Notes: generated by a model not told the origin, from the letters alone. Counted from the first letter of the stretch, positions 46,901 to 57,471 are shown. The stretch is 64,000 nucleotides of DNA from Gibbula magus (GCA_936450465.1 OW388300.1:42750358-42814357); one strand, 5' to 3'. Numbers and translations are program-made.

Positions 46901-48509
46901 AACGCCTGCTGACACAGCTGGAAGACAAGGATCCGTCCTATGCGGACTATGATACGAGCGAGAACTCTCTGACGTACCTTGAGTCCCGGATCAGATCCTT
47001 CCACATCAAGTACGGCAACAAGAACAAGATGTCTCTCAAACTGCCCAAACTCAGACGCTACAATGGTGTTCATCAAGTAAGTATCCAATATTTATTACTA
47101 TTTTGTAAATAGTATTGACCTGAATGAATGTTTAAAATGTTAAATTAAGATTCTATTATAAAGATATTGAGAAGATTTTAGTCCTCCTGTGTTAAACACA
47201 ATTTTCCTTTTTTCCAATATTCTAGTACCTATTTTAGGCTCAAAGTGTTTCGTTTACGCACGTGTGTATTTTCATGAATATTGTATTAATGAATCGAATT
47301 GTGGGTCAAATGGCCTTGAGAACAATAAACTATTGAATTGAATTGAACGTTTAGACACAAATGTTATATAGACACTAATGTAATGTTCGAGTAAGTTTAG
47401 TCTAAAGTCATGTTATTGACAGATAAACGTTAAATCTACTCGCAAACGTGGGTCGGCTACCCATCGTCACTGCATTTACAACGCAACGTCACAGATCAAT
47501 TGTGACGTCATAACATTGTTTTCATGATATAATATTGTTATATTTCGGATTACACTATCTGTTATAGAACAAATTATTGTATTTTTAACTTTAACTTTAA
47601 ACTTGTAAATTAAACAACGACATACTGCTGTCATAGAAAATTGTTTTTGAACGTTTAATGAGCATATATTCTGTGAAAATGTATGCACATCAATGTATGG
47701 TTCGTGTCACCTTTATATCTGTTCAACCCCATATAGGGCGCTGAAAATTCTCTTTCAACATTGGTTTTGGCAGACTATTTGGCATAAGATTTTAAAATTT
47801 ATATAATTTCGAAATTAACCCAGTAAGAAATTATGTTGATATAATATACCTTCTTTGACGTCGTTGACGTATCATTGCTGTAGGACGTCACAAAGCAGGC
47901 ACAAATGTCCTTTTTTTATTTCCTTATCTCCCCTAGTTAAGGAGATTCCAAAACGACCCGTTTTAAAGGGGTTTTTTTCAGAAACATGAACAAATAAGAA
48001 TTGCGCGAATTATATGGATAACAACTTTTTATTCACGATAAGCGACGTTTCGACACAGATTCGTATGCCGTTATCAAGGTGATGAGCAAATAATATATCA
48101 AAAACTTTATTTCTAGGGACATGGTGTAACTTTATTGCAGTTGTATTTATAACTCGTGGCTTAAAACCTCTTTTATTTTTGTTGGTTGCATTCTTTTGCA
48201 CTTGAGATTACATAACATTGTAGTTATACTGCCTATCTCAACTTAAAGGTGACAGCAGACAACCAACCAAAGCCAGGGGGTAAGGTGTGGATCAGGCAAC
48301 AACTGTGCCAGTTCGCGGACAAGCGGGTAGAGGTCAAAGGTCACAAGCACATCCGCTACCACATGGTGGAATCTCTACCAATGTTTGACGACATTAAGAA
48401 GACCCGACTGATAATGAACTATTTGCTGAGTGCAAAGAATGAGACAGATGCAGCGTCAAATCAATCCAGCAAAGGACATCAAGCGATATCATTCTCTCCA
48501 GAGGGATGA
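29914..48509 (+). CDS. CNBD2: Tandem cyclic-nucleotide-binding-domain protein, CNBD2/CRIS-like (eight exons)
   Basis: Eight exons join in phase (29914-30043, 30906-30993, 33087-33268, 38496-38623, 44003-44184, 44861-44971, 45396-47076, 48249-48509) to give 2763 bases, 920 residues plus stop. Domain 1 (~45-176) has GDCMYIILQG and a canonical phosphate-binding cassette, FGEIALM...IRNASI, with the ligand-contacting Arg. Domain 2 (~190-370) keeps the fold (LVKQGEPIIGLHF, GEVLGDTEIS) but its cassette lacks the Arg, so it probably does not bind cAMP. A basic and Ser/Thr/Pro-rich middle (~400-780) leads to a conserved end (PGGKVWIRQQ, HKHIRYHM). CNBD2 in mammals is a testis cAMP receptor; orthology is inferred from layout. 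An in-frame TGA at 29896-29898 supports the chosen start. Confidence 0.85.
30203..30718. mobile_element. Tc1/mariner-like MITE (family F), degraded copy 2
   Basis: It is collinear with 19226-19745, for example AATTCAAT...TTGATTATG and GAGGCACGTTTTCACACAGA. It sits in intron 1 of the CNBD2-like gene. Confidence 0.6.
30906..30993 (+). CDS. CNBD2: CNBD2-like exon 2
   Basis: Follows TTCTTTACAG and ends GATTG|GTAAAT. It encodes the first strands of domain 1 (VLKNLIRNCQYQ, VIIQQGELGD). Entry phase 1, exit phase 2. Confidence 0.85.
31465..31992. mobile_element. TTAA-type MITE family A, full copy
   Basis: 528 bp with ends AGGCGCTGTATCACG and AGGCGCTGTAGCACA, flanked by TTAA on both sides. The TTAA duplication fits piggyBac- or Kolobok-driven movement. 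Confidence 0.75.
32766..32986 (+). repeat. Direct repeat upstream of exon 3
   Basis: Nearly the same sequence recurs at 33736-33980, for example GACAGGTAAAATCTCCGCCC and TTACCTGTACCCTAACCCTG. Confidence 0.85.
33087..33268 (+). CDS. CNBD2: CNBD2-like exon 3
   Basis: Starts after TATTCCCAG and ends AGGTTTG|GTGAGT. It encodes MYIILQGVISVYID, a variable proline-rich loop, and FGKFIIRF. The loop is longer than in protein kinase A domains. Entry phase 2, exit phase 1. Confidence 0.87.
33736..33980 (+). repeat. Direct repeat downstream of exon 3
   Basis: Second copy of the 32766-32986 repeat, ~970 bases away in the same orientation. Confidence 0.85.
34549..34870 (+). repeat. Dispersed repeat family E, copy 2
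   Basis: Collinear with 18770-19080. It is followed directly by the 24-bp minisatellite. Confidence 0.65.
34892..35071 (+). repeat. 24-bp minisatellite, about seven to eight copies
   Basis: The unit is TCTCATCGAGTAACACCATG then TTTA. False reading frames of eight-residue repeats arise on both strands. Confidence 0.92.
36173..36177. repeat. Target-site duplication, left (AAGCA)
   Basis: Identical to 37536-37540. Confidence 0.75.
36178..37535. mobile_element. 1.36-kb TIR transposon with CACTGTG ends and 5-bp TSD (Transib/RAG-like)
   Basis: Both ends start CACTGTGTATCAT and the TIRs match over ~55 bases at ~87%. The 5-bp duplication AAGCA flanks it, and it interrupts a MITE whose uninterrupted relative lies at 60754-61063. 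A CACWRTG heptamer plus a 5-bp TSD is characteristic of Transib and RAG-like transposons. No transposase is encoded, so the element is non-autonomous. Most of its interior is the 3' end of a LINE in - orientation. Confidence 0.65.
36270..37400 (-). pseudogene. LINE reverse transcriptase C-terminal remnant inside the TIR element
   Basis: On the - strand the frame from ~37300 to ~36650 reads like the end of a non-LTR retrotransposon polyprotein (LDALRTICGAVRGT, SFLPDTIKLWNNLPSNI). Near 36650 a frameshift moves the zinc-knuckle-like region (FFFMCPEYSSIRYE) to another frame. A TTTTATT tract at ~36270 may be the inverted poly(A) signal. The upstream polymerase domain is missing, so it cannot work. 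Clade not resolved. Confidence 0.65.
37536..37540. repeat. Target-site duplication, right (AAGCA)
   Basis: Identical to 36173-36177. Confidence 0.75.
38496..38623 (+). CDS. CNBD2: CNBD2-like exon 4 (phosphate-binding cassette)
   Basis: Starts after CACTCCACAG and ends CTTAAG|GTAAAC. It encodes SGKSFGEIALM, IRNASIITDT and DFMVVDRDLF, the core ligand-binding cassette. Entry phase 1, exit phase 0. Confidence 0.9.
39121..39448. mobile_element. TTAA-type MITE family A, internally deleted copy
   Basis: Ends AGGCACTGTAGCG and AGGGACTGTAGCACG; the right side is flanked by TTAA. The interior aligns in part with 31465-31992. It lies in intron 4. Confidence 0.65.
40198..40254 (+). CDS. Possible alternative first exon of the CNBD2-like gene
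   Basis: ATG opens a 19-codon acidic stretch (MEDEDETDNLFEDEEEFLD) ending at a strong donor, GAT|GTAAGT, in phase 0. Exon 5 (44003) starts in phase 0, so joining gives an isoform holding only the second, degenerate domain. All three frames of the upstream sequence soon meet stops, so it cannot be an ordinary internal exon. It might instead belong to an unrelated transcript. Confidence 0.45.
40931..41070 (+). repeat. Short repeats of the CCGTATTTTCTCGAATATAA type
   Basis: Several CTCGAATATAACCCAGGT-like units in tandem, in intron 4. They resemble the interior logic of 20362-20749. Confidence 0.45.
41524..41700 (-). mobile_element. SINE-like tail, reverse orientation
   Basis: An ATTATTATT tract followed by a GGCGCGATATTAG / AGCGCTTTG region on the - strand resembles the tail of the SINE at 10680-11525. 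The head was not found. Confidence 0.35.
41870..42670 (+). repeat. Dispersed direct repeats
   Basis: A motif like AGTTTATATACTCCTTAAACATA...CAGTTTCTGGGATT occurs near 41894, 42457 and 42580. Confidence 0.5.
42105..42352 (+). repeat. Dispersed repeat family B, copy 1
   Basis: Matches 47718-47996, for example CTGTAGGACGTCA, GTTAAGGAGATT and AACATGAACA. Confidence 0.6.
43177..43200 (+). repeat. Poly(T) tract, ~24 bases
   Basis: An uninterrupted T run, possibly a retroelement tail in - orientation. Confidence 0.8.
43947..43987 (+). repeat. (ATTT)n microsatellite next to the exon 5 acceptor
   Basis: About ten copies, ending ~15 bases before the AG at 44001-44002. It supplies a U-rich tract near the acceptor. 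Confidence 0.9.
44003..44184 (+). CDS. CNBD2: CNBD2-like exon 5
   Basis: Starts after CTTTTTACAG and ends CGCAA|GTATGT. It encodes the linker helix (EYEERSYAECRRF) and the front of domain 2 (STLVKQGEPIIGLHFIR). Entry phase 0, exit phase 2. Confidence 0.87.
44861..44971 (+). CDS. CNBD2: CNBD2-like exon 6, probable GC donor
   Basis: Starts after CTTTCTTTCAG and encodes GQAKIFMEPGRHRQQYPNLW and AAVDIYAIEFDWLR. I end it at TTGAG|GCGAGT, a GC-type donor. A weak GT donor six bases earlier (ACTG|GTTGAG, exon end 44965) keeps the same phase and cannot be excluded. Confidence 0.78.
45396..47076 (+). CDS. CNBD2: CNBD2-like exon 7, large
   Basis: Starts after TCAAATCAG and ends CATCAA|GTAAGT; 1681 bases. 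It encodes the rest of domain 2 with a cassette (GEVLGDTEISLGLPTYMQTV) lacking the key Arg. Then come a helical region, a Lys-rich patch (VKKKKKP), a long Ser/Thr/Pro-rich low-complexity region, and a conserved stretch (IVHERIQQRLLTQLED, YLESRIRSFHIKYG). The frame continues upstream into intron 6, but the phase match fixes the exon start. Confidence 0.92.
47270..47350 (+). repeat. LINE 3' tail, (TTGAA)n type
   Basis: GGCCTTGAGAACAATAAACT followed by ATTGAATTGAATTGAA resembles the 3' end of a CR1/L2-like LINE, in intron 7. Confidence 0.5.
47718..47996 (+). repeat. Dispersed repeat family B, copy 2
   Basis: Collinear with 42105-42352. It lies in intron 7. Confidence 0.6.
48020..48100 (-). repeat. 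Retroelement 3' end relic with CGAAACGTCG motif
   Basis: The - strand reads ACCTTGATAACGGC...GTGTCGAAACGTCGCTTATC, then AATAAA. Its layout parallels the relic at 14011-14067. Confidence 0.35.
48249..48509 (+). CDS. CNBD2: CNBD2-like exon 8, C-terminal
   Basis: Starts after CAACTTAAAG in phase 0 and ends at TGA. It encodes KPGGKVWIRQQLCQFAD, HKHIRYHMVESLPMFDD and a short polar tail. Confidence 0.87.
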   Translation: MTADNQPKPGGKVWIRQQLCQFADKRVEVKGHKHIRYHMVESLPMFDDIKKTRLIMNYLLSAKNETDAASNQSSKGHQAISFSPEG

Positions 48510-50346
48510 ACCTTCTGGAGAAAGTAGTGCAAGCAATACTCCTCGTTAGTCCAGTGATGTGGATCTGAACGTTCACTGAGGGAAATAGTACAAGCAATAG
48601 TCCAATGTGGTCCCAATTGTAGGATCCTGGGAAAGGTAACTTCATCGAATGAACCTCTACGTAATGACGTCATCTGATGGACATGTACGGCATGATGAGC
48701 TCTGGTCCTGAAGGGTGAACTTAAAATGGCAAAAGTGTCCATGACAGTGCCACGTGTACTATTTAGAAGTGAGAATAGATCATCAAAATACATCCAGTGG
48801 GGATGTGACTTTTCGAAGGTTCATCTGATACCGGCAAGTTTGTGCATCAATAGTTCATGATTTTCTTGGTTAGTAAAATGTTGCTAAGACAACGTCAAAT
48901 TAATTTTATTTCAAAATGAGTCCGGATTATGAAAGAGTATCTACCTAGTACAAGGAGATACCTCTCACGCTTTATGGAAGCAATAGTCTCGAGGAAAGAT
49001 GGCGTCCTCCCCTCATGAAGTCGAATCTCAGAATTCTTGGATCAAACGTTTCAATTAACTCATCAATGTGCACGGCTGTGATGATATAATACTACCCATT
49101 TCAATTATCTTTCGTACGTGCAGGAAGTAGATATCTGAAGTTTTGAATTTTATCTGATAATCAAAAAATAACCCAGAATTTAATCTGTTTTACGTTAAGC
49201 AGAGATATTTTGCTTTTAATTTTGATATATATGACATCGTTAATGTTCATCTCACAGGAGTGCCATACGCCAGTTATCTGTGGTGTAATAATGTGAAGTT
49301 ATCCTGGTTAACCAACCCAGCATTATCAACCTGCTCGAGCCTGACTTAGCCAGCTGCGTTGATAAAGACAGTTGTCTTGTTTCTCAGTAACGCGGAGCAC
49401 TTTCCGGTTGGATATTGAGTATTTCTTAAAGACCAATCGTGGTAAATGTGTTTTCAAAGGAATTTGATTTAGTAAAAAGGGTCGTTTTGTGAACGAGATT
49501 GGGGGCATTTATGGTCAATAGTTGCCCACCATGACAATAACTTGTCAAATATCTAAGGACCTTGGGAATACAGAATGGTTATATTTCATTTACATACAAA
49601 ATGTTACAAATATCAAGCATTTCAAACTGTTGAATTGATAAACAGTTAATACCGTGACACTATACATACATTGCAAAGACACTCTACGAAAGAGATATCC
49701 AAACTGATACTGGCTGCAGTCATTACAATGGTTCACAACTGTGTTACTGCTCTAAAATATCAAGACGTACCAGGAAAGATAAAACGTATTTCATCCAACG
49801 ACTGTTGCCATTACCAATCATGTTTCACAACTGGTATGTTGATATCACTTTGGCATCATCTTCTTGCATCCACAGAGAACAGGTGCAATTTCAAAGTGCG
49901 TACACAAACCAAATTTCTCATCTTAAACCGAATTTGTTCCTCATTTAAAATGATCAACAGTTGTCATACTCATACCTTTTAAACTGTGATAACACAATAA
50001 CAGTATTTTAAAGAAGAACAGCGATCCTAACTTCAGCTACACTGTGTTCAGTCGAGCAGTTAGCTTCGTTGGATGAAGATGACGCCCAGGGATGATTTTT
50101 CAAGATCGCACTGAGAACAACATATTGTCCCTAAAGAAAAACTGTAATTCTGTTCTCATATGAGAACTTTTACCAGGGACAACTGTGACACTGCGTAAGG
50201 GTTTCTTTAGTAGGTTATGTTGTTTTAAACTCGTGAGGAGCTAATTTTGATAAATATATTTGTGACAGAAACATCTGTGATATTCTATAGAAACACATTG
50301 AACACGTTGCCAAAAATTCAGAGAAAATATTCATAATTATGTATAT
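48510..50346. other. 3' flank of the CNBD2-like gene, nothing else recognised
   Basis: Presumably includes the 3' untranslated region. I could not pick out a convincing AATAAA near the stop. Confidence 0.45.
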
Positions 50347-50988
50347 AAAGCCCTTTTTATACGGCGAACTTTGCACATGTGCAATATTGCTTATGGTAGT
50401 AATATACACACGTGAGTAAAAGTAAATTTACTTTGCGTTCATATGCGTTTAATTTCTGCCTAAGCAAATGGGCTTCCAACTCTTTTATTATATAAATAGA
50501 GAATTCCTAAAACATGCCAATTAATATTTATTAGATGTAAACTAAATAAATGACATTAATTTATATTTGTCAACATTGTTTTGACTATATCGCCCTGATC
50601 ATATAATGAAAATCGGATAGTCAGATAGATTTTGAAGGTCATCGCGTGCAAGAAGGAGATTATCAAATATAGAGAATATAAAAAACAGTATTAAGAGTTT
50701 CTAAAGTTCTCTAGTATATGTTCTTAACCTGTGTGAAGTCACTTTGTCTGTATACGACGAACTTTTACTAGAAAAGTGAAAATACCATATTTACTCACGG
50801 TAGTAAACATTTGCAACTGCCCCTGACTAGGGTGCAAATTTGCTTACGGTAGTGAAAAATTTGCTTACGGCTGTAAAATATACATATGTGCAAATGCGTT
50901 CATACGGCGAATTTTGCTCATATGAGCAAATTTGCATATGTGTAATGCTTTACTCATATGCAAACGTTCGCCGTATAAACAGGGCTTT
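50347..50988. mobile_element. 642-bp foldback MITE (family D)
   Basis: Ends AAAGCCCTTTTTATACGGCG and AAAGCCCTGTTTATACGGCG in inverted orientation. A fragment of the same end lies at 60315-60385. Confidence 0.7.
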
Positions 50989-52174
50989 GGTGTCATATTT
51001 AGTTACTTACAACTGTGTTATACCACCGTAACCTATTGCAATAGAGGATGCTTGAATGAATACCAAAAAAGAGAGAGTATGTGAAACAGGGTATAGCAAC
51101 AACAACTATCTAACTGTCTAATGTCAGCTCGTCTTTTCAGCACATCACTTAAATAATTGAAGAAATATTTTATTTTATTTTAAGCTTTTTTGTCCGTATA
51201 AACCAAAATTATGGAAGTATTTCTTTGATTTAAGATATGATGGAAAAAAGTATTTCTCAATTTGAAAGGTATCGCCTTTATTATTTATAAGATGGATACA
51301 TTGGTTGTATTAATTATTCAAATGGCACCAATTTTGTTGAAACGGTATAAAGTGTCCACATGAAAGCTTTGTGTCAATTTGTAATTATTTGCAAAATCGT
51401 AATCTCTTTTTAATTAAGAGTTTATTTTGCATAATAAATCCATAAATTTTTTATCACTTAAACACATTTCCATAAGATCTTCTGTGTTATTTTGTCAGTT
51501 GATTTTTTATAGGTAACGTGGAAAATACGGAACCTAATCACGTTTCAGCGACTTTTAGACTGTGTCCCCAGCTGTCTCTTTGAAGGGTAAAGTTTCTGAA
51601 AATGTTTTATTTCGCTTTTCACTTTTTCAACAACAAAAACAAAATATTTAAGCTGGAAATTAGAAAGAATGAAAGAGTTTACCATCTATTTGAAGCCGTC
51701 TGTTGGACCAATAGAAATAGAGGTGGCCGCAGGATGGGTTTGAAATAATGTGGATATACTTAAAATCCCTTAGAACCAGTGCTAAACAATGCGGATGAGA
51801 GTTCTTGGCCAGTATTTTTATTGTATTAATTGTTTTGATTGTATTTAATATCTTTATAGTATTAAATATTTTTTATTGTATTTATTATTTTGATTGAACT
51901 CATTATTTTGATGAATCTAAGATTTAGAATAAACAATTATTTCAGCATGTTTCGTATTTTGCTTCTAGGAATCAAATTAAGCACGCTCGCTGCGTTTATA
52001 GTAATGCTGCCTCGTGGTGGTGGTGTACACATTAACAACCTTTGATACAGTCTAGTTCCTCATTCAGGAAGTCTAGATAAACTGAATAGGGATGAAGGTA
52101 CAATATTTATTAACATTCTTTAGACTTCATTTTAGCCTATGTTTAAAGTAAAGTGAAGTCTTCACCGGAGTTAA
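50989..52174. other. Intergenic AT-rich DNA, nothing recognised
   Basis: No open frame or repeat of note. Confidence 0.4.
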
Positions 52175-52656
52175 AGGGACACTCCGAGTTTTTCATGAAA
52201 TTTTATTTTGATTTGATACATAAAACAATGTCCTTGTAAAATTCGAAGTAATCTCACTCGACTTGCATATGTATCCCCAACGCCAATTATTTCACAATAA
52301 ATTGTTTTCAACGAAGGGGCAGGGGCTTAATACACGATATGAAGCCGAATTCATGAGCCCCATTTACATGTATGCCAGTTATAAATATGTTCCATTGAAC
52401 AGTACCAACCAATGTATGTCACTTTGTCTGCTACATATAAGTTTTAAAAATTACGTTTGAACAATTGTCGCGTGACAGCCGCGGAACATTGTCCGGTTTT
52501 CGATCATAATAAATAATAGACATCTTAATAATGTAACTATACTGAACAGATTGGCACTAAAATGGTGATTTTCTACAACAGTCATTACTTCTCGACAAAA
52601 TAACACCTTTGATAACTTTTGATCTATGTTACTACAACAACATACGGGGTGTCCCT
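52175..52656. mobile_element. 482-bp MITE with TTAA target duplication
   Basis: Ends AGGGACACTCCG and AGGGACACCCCG, each flanked by TTAA (52171-52174 and 52657-52660). Only the first few bases resemble MITE family A. Confidence 0.75.
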
Positions 52657-52797
52657 TTAAAATGCCTGAAATGGGAATGCATTTTCAGCATCATATCGCT
52701 GGGCATACATGTATGATACCATCCGTCTGTTCCATAATAGTCTTATCACCTCATTGAGAATATAGTCAAGTATGAGTATATCAGTAAGTATACTTAC

Positions 52798-52953
52798 CTG
52801 TAAGATTGGTGCTGTATCCCAGATGTGTGTAAGGATAGATTGAACAATAGTCGGGCAGAGTTTGTTACCCGTTATATCCTGATAGCTTATGTCACGTGGT
52901 AATTGCATCACATCTGCTATCATACAATCTCCTCGTCTCATCGATTCGAGCAT
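52798..52953 (-). CDS. Possible orphan coding exon, unknown protein
   Basis: On the - strand an ATG at 52953 opens 52 codons (MLESMRRGDCMIADVMQLPR... ending THIWDTAPILQ) and runs to a strong donor, TTACAG|GTAAGTATAC, in phase 0. An in-frame stop just upstream favours a first exon. The composition looks protein-like. I could not find the next exon at lower coordinates, nor name the family. It may instead be chance or a relic. Confidence 0.3.
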
Positions 52954-53029
52954 GCTTATCACATGCTACATTTCTTTAAATTCCGTCTGTCTCTGTCTGT
53001 CCCTCTCCAACTGTCTCGACCTCCATATC

Positions 53030-53320
53030 TGTATGCAGTGGTTAGCGCGTTCGGCTTCTGATCAAGAGGTCCGAGGTTTGAATCCCGCCAGGGGCTCGGC
53101 AACTTTATCTGCTGTAGAGAACTGTTCTACATGCAGTAAGCTTTGGGTGCAATGCTACACTGAATTTCAACGTAGTACCACCCAAGGTTCGCTAGAACCA
53201 GCAGTGCATAATCAGCTTGTCGTTGCGGACTCTATCCCTGCCATAATACTAGCAGCCGTCATATGCTATAAGTGAAATACTCCTGAAAGCGGAGTTCAAC
53301 TCCCATTCACCTCAATTCAC
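53030..53320 (+). mobile_element. tRNA-derived SINE (family S1), full copy
   Basis: Head with A box (GCAGTGGTTAGCGCGTTCGG) and B box (GAGGTTTGAATCCC), then a body starting GCTCGGCAACTTTATCTGC and a tail CTGAAAGCGGAGTTCAACTC. Related copies are at 57472-57718 and 59108-59215. Confidence 0.8.
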
Positions 53321-53847
53321 CATTTATGTCCCTCCTTATCCCTCCGACTTCTGTCTCTCTGCATTCTTTTTAAATTATCCAAATCCTAATCCTATCCTAT
53401 CCTAATTCCTTCTGATCTTGTTCATCGGACCTATAGCGCCAGATGGGCTTATCACACGGGCCGTCGTTAGATGTCCGTCCGGCGTTCATCGTCCGTCAAC
53501 TTTAACATTCGGTCTCCGGAACTGTTATTCACTCAAAGCTTAAATTTTGTGGGTATGTACTTTTTTCATATAGACAATACAAATTGCCATTAGAATTAGC
53601 ATATTTATTACATGAAGACTGAAATTTGTACATGTATGGCATATATATATTTGAGGCATGTGTTATGCTGTTTGATGCCTTTTAGCGCTTCTGAAAGGCC
53701 CTTCAACGGTTTGAGATTTGTATTCAAATCTATGAGCTTGGATGATATTTGGTAAAAATGTGCGAGTCATAGATATTATTCCCCATATCCATGGCTATTA
53801 TCGAAATCCTTCTTATAACCGAAATGCATTATGCTAAACTTATGTGC
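53321..53847. other. Intergenic DNA, nothing recognised
   Basis: No gene or clear repeat. Confidence 0.4.
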
Positions 53848-55200
53848 AGACAACTCAACTCAACTCAAACTCGGAAACCACACTCGGTGGTACAAGAGAT
53901 ACAATTTATAATAATGATACATAAAACATAAAGTAAGATGGCAGGGTATACTTATTCACATACAATATATAGGATGCCATTTCAGAATACAGCTGAATTA
54001 CAGTTGACACAAAATCATTTGTATGTCTTTTTCACATTTTTATCAATAATATTAAGATACAGTTTTGGATTGAACAAAGCTGTGGTCTACAAATATGTTT
54101 TTTATAAGTCATTAATTAGTTTGGGAATGATAAATATTTCTTAGGAATGTATTTCTGTCTTTGTTCTAGAAAAGCATGGCATTTGAATGAATAATGGAAC
54201 TCATCTGCAATTGCAGGGGATTTACAAATATTGCATGTTCTATTTTCACGGTCAATGCCATGCCAACGGCCAACTAAAATTGGTAGATTATGGTTGCAGG
54301 TTCTATATTTTAAAATTGGCAAATACACTTGAACTGGCAGGAATAGATAAGTTTCTAACATCGGAATGCGTTTAATATATTTATAATAGAAACCTTTGGG
54401 GATTTTTTCTATTTCAGTTTTTTCAGTTTTGGTAAAATTGGTTAAGGGTTGTGTCTACTTGACAAGTTAACCAATGGCATGAGACGGTAACAGGGTTGTA
54501 GAATATGTTAGCCCACATTTGTCAAGTATACCTTTCAAATATCATATGTATTCTCTATGTTACCTTTTATACGTGCTTAGTTGTAAATCATTTTTGACAA
54601 TTTGGGTGTAGTTCCAGGCAGATGTAATTTATACCAGAAGCAGATTATTCGTTTAGAGGCTAGTATATAAAGGGGGACTGTCCCTAGTTCAACATAAACC
54701 ATGAAGTTAGGGGTAGAGTTGCGTAAACCAGAAGCTAATTTTAGAAATTTCAGATGGATCTTCTCAATAATTTGTATATTTTCATAAGCCCATGTTTCAC
54801 AACAATAAAGGAAAATTGGGGAAATCATAACATCAAATGCTTTTAGTAAACAATTTATATGTATATAAAAATTTCTCGATTTTTTCAAAAGGCAAAACAT
54901 AGCTTTGGATGCACTTTCGGATAGTTTAATTGCTTTATTGACTTTTCTGTTTCTCGAAAAAGTTACACAAGATATGTGTTATCATCCACAATTTCAATCA
55001 ATGTATTATCATAGTAGAACTTGGGCTTAGAGGTTTTTGCTGGGCCGCTCCCGAATATAAGTACTTTTGTTTTATCAAGGTTTACCTCTAAGTGCCACTT
55101 GTCACAATATGTATAGAACGAATTAAGAGTACGCTGGAGTTCAAGAGCTGAATTCGCAAATAGGACAAAATTTAACTAGGTCTTGCAGATTGTGATTGTA
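53848..55200 (-). pseudogene. 5'-truncated LINE remnant
   Basis: Reading on the - strand from ~55200 I see LFANSALELQRTLNSFYTYC and WHLEVNLDKTKVLIFGSG (end of the reverse transcriptase), then ISPIFLYCCETWAYENIQII and TPNFMVYVELGTVPL (54577-54900), and last a zinc-knuckle-like region (CNICKSPAIADEFHYSFKC, ~54200). Frames are broken between these blocks. It ends in three TTGAG units near 53851, a typical LINE microsatellite tail. CR1/L2-like is my best guess. Not functional. Confidence 0.75.
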
Positions 55201-56227
55201 TGTTTTTGACGATACATCTCCATGACATTATATGTGATTAAGTCTTCAACACGTGTAACACAAAGCCTGACGAGCGATAAAGGCAATGGCTCTATGTATT
55301 TTTCTTTATTTACCCCTTTTTCAAATACGTCAAGGTGATGCTCGGGTGACATTTATCGTGTTTCCTACAGATACGATTACAGATATGGATAGTATTAGAT
55401 ATATACATGTAGATACATTTATTGACCCAAGCTATGTCGAACACTATGATACACTATCAGCGGTATGCCCTAGATGATTATTAAGTTCATTAAGAAGTAT
55501 AATTGCATGAGCAATGCATTTTTATGGATCCCTTTAAAGAGTCGGTATACTGCATTCTTTAAAATGACCGGTTATTATCTTTATGTATATTGTATATCAG
55601 GATAGAGTGCACATGGAGAAATTACGCCTTGAATTAATAGTTAGGATGTTTTTTATAAGCCTCATCGTGGTTTAAAACTGTTCAGATAACGGCCTCGTTG
55701 TACAAATCACCATGGAAACCTACACTCACTAAAGCTTCCTCCTTAGTGCAATGTTAAATAATGGCACTAAGGTAAACCTTAATGTTAAGGTTGTTTTGTG
55801 CAACAAACCCCTGGAAGATATGTATACGTGTTAAAGACTTAAATTCGAACTAAAGCTGTTCTGTATTATGAAAAGGGCTGAAACTTAAGCCTCTGACTTT
55901 AATTCAGCATATTGATTGAACTGTCTGACTGTTCCCATGCATATGTTATTATTGTTGTGAAATCTGAGGAAGAATCAGTGGAATTCATTGAACAAATTCA
56001 TCCAAAGTGTTTTTTAATCTGATCTGTAATCTTAAATTAGCTAGAACAAACGCGTGGTTTAAGGGGAATTGAAAGGTATCCTCTGAGATTATAAAGCGAC
56101 AGTATTGCTTTAAACTTACAAACGCTTCATCACGCCATCACGCCGCGTTCCTGAAATATAAGTATATGTATAATATATACATTTATATAACAAGATAACG
56201 GAGGTCTCCGGTATAAACCATGGCTCC
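55201..56227. other. Intergenic DNA, nothing recognised
   Basis: Short chance frames only. Confidence 0.4.
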
Positions 56228-56770
56228 GTTCCATTACAGCGAGCGCGTATAATCGCTCATTGATCGCTCAATGTAGCGCTCAATGTAGCGCATTCTCTCC
56301 TGAACGACACGGTGCGATTCCTCGAAGTTTGCTCTCCTTGCTACGTAGCGCTTCATTGAGCAATCGCGTTCAACCTCTCTTGAACATGGCCCATGTTTCG
56401 CCTTAATTATTACATGACATAATGAGGACATCGCTAAGGATTACTTTTTTTGTGTTTGTAAATGCATATTCTGTCATTAGACACAGTAATTACGTTAAAC
56501 TATTTTCCTGGTTTTTAAATTCATTTTCGCCAGATTGGCCCAGTAGTGTTTTTGTAAGACGGAAGGTTACATAGGGCCGTGTTCAAGATAGGCTTCAAAG
56601 TAATCGCTCAATTAGCGATTACTTTTAAACCTCTCTTGAACGCGATTGCTCAATGTAGCGCTACGTAGCAATGCGAGCAAACTTCGAGGAATTTGCACTG
56701 TGTCGTTCAAGAGAGAAGAAGCGAACATTGAGCGATCAATGAGCGCTACGAAGCGCTTCATTTTGTTGAA
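56228..56770. mobile_element. Foldback MITE with ~150-bp arms
   Basis: CGCTCATTGATCGCTCAATG...GCTACGTAGCGC is inverted between ~56255-56400 and ~56615-56745. The arms hold short internal palindromes such as GCGCTACGTAGC. Confidence 0.75.
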
Positions 56771-57471
56771 CCGCCGGTAGGATGTGACAAGACCGCTCAA
56801 TGGTCAAACTTGTTTATTGGATTTAAAAAATACTGCCAACAGACAAAGTCGGTTTTAAATGTCTTAGATAAGCTCATGTTTTGTTTAGAAGTATTGAAAA
56901 TGTCACTCATTACGGTACGGTACTTTTACTGGGTGCTGAAATCGCTATTTCAAAAAAACATTTTTGGAGACAATTGGTTTGTTTTTGCATCCAGTTTTAA
57001 AATGCATTGATTATGAAAATTACGTTAATAAAATATGTTGGTGACATAATCAACTATCTAGATTTTAAATCGGTATGTATGACTTCCTAAAACAAGTAAA
57101 ATAAGCCATATTTTCCTATGTACGATTTTTTAAAAGGCGCGGTTCTCAAAAAAATAACAAAGTAATGTTTAAAAAATAGATGAATTAGGTTAGTTGGCAT
57201 ATGAGCACAACATGTAATTATGTTTTAGTCGCATGTATCATTCGTGACATAAACTATCTTGTATTTTTGTTAGAAGCGGTTTTTTTGGATACTGTTTATT
57301 TTCATCTTTTCTTCATCCTTAGTCGAATTTATATCCTCTACATAACAAGTCTGGTTTCAAATTTTAAAAAACTGTCCTATTTCCATAGGTTCCTAAGATA
57401 TAATCTTTCGTACAAATGAATGAATTTTACCAATCCTCAAATATGTTCTTAATACAATATTTCATGGTAAA
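56771..57471. other. Intergenic AT-rich DNA
   Basis: No feature recognised. Confidence 0.4.

Noticed and set aside
46233..46928. 231-codon antisense frame opposite exon 7
   Set aside because: Ser/Gly/Val-rich shadow of the low-complexity coding region; exon 7 has splice-phase support.
52889..53275. 128-codon + strand frame
   Set aside because: It is largely a translation of the SINE at 53030-53320.
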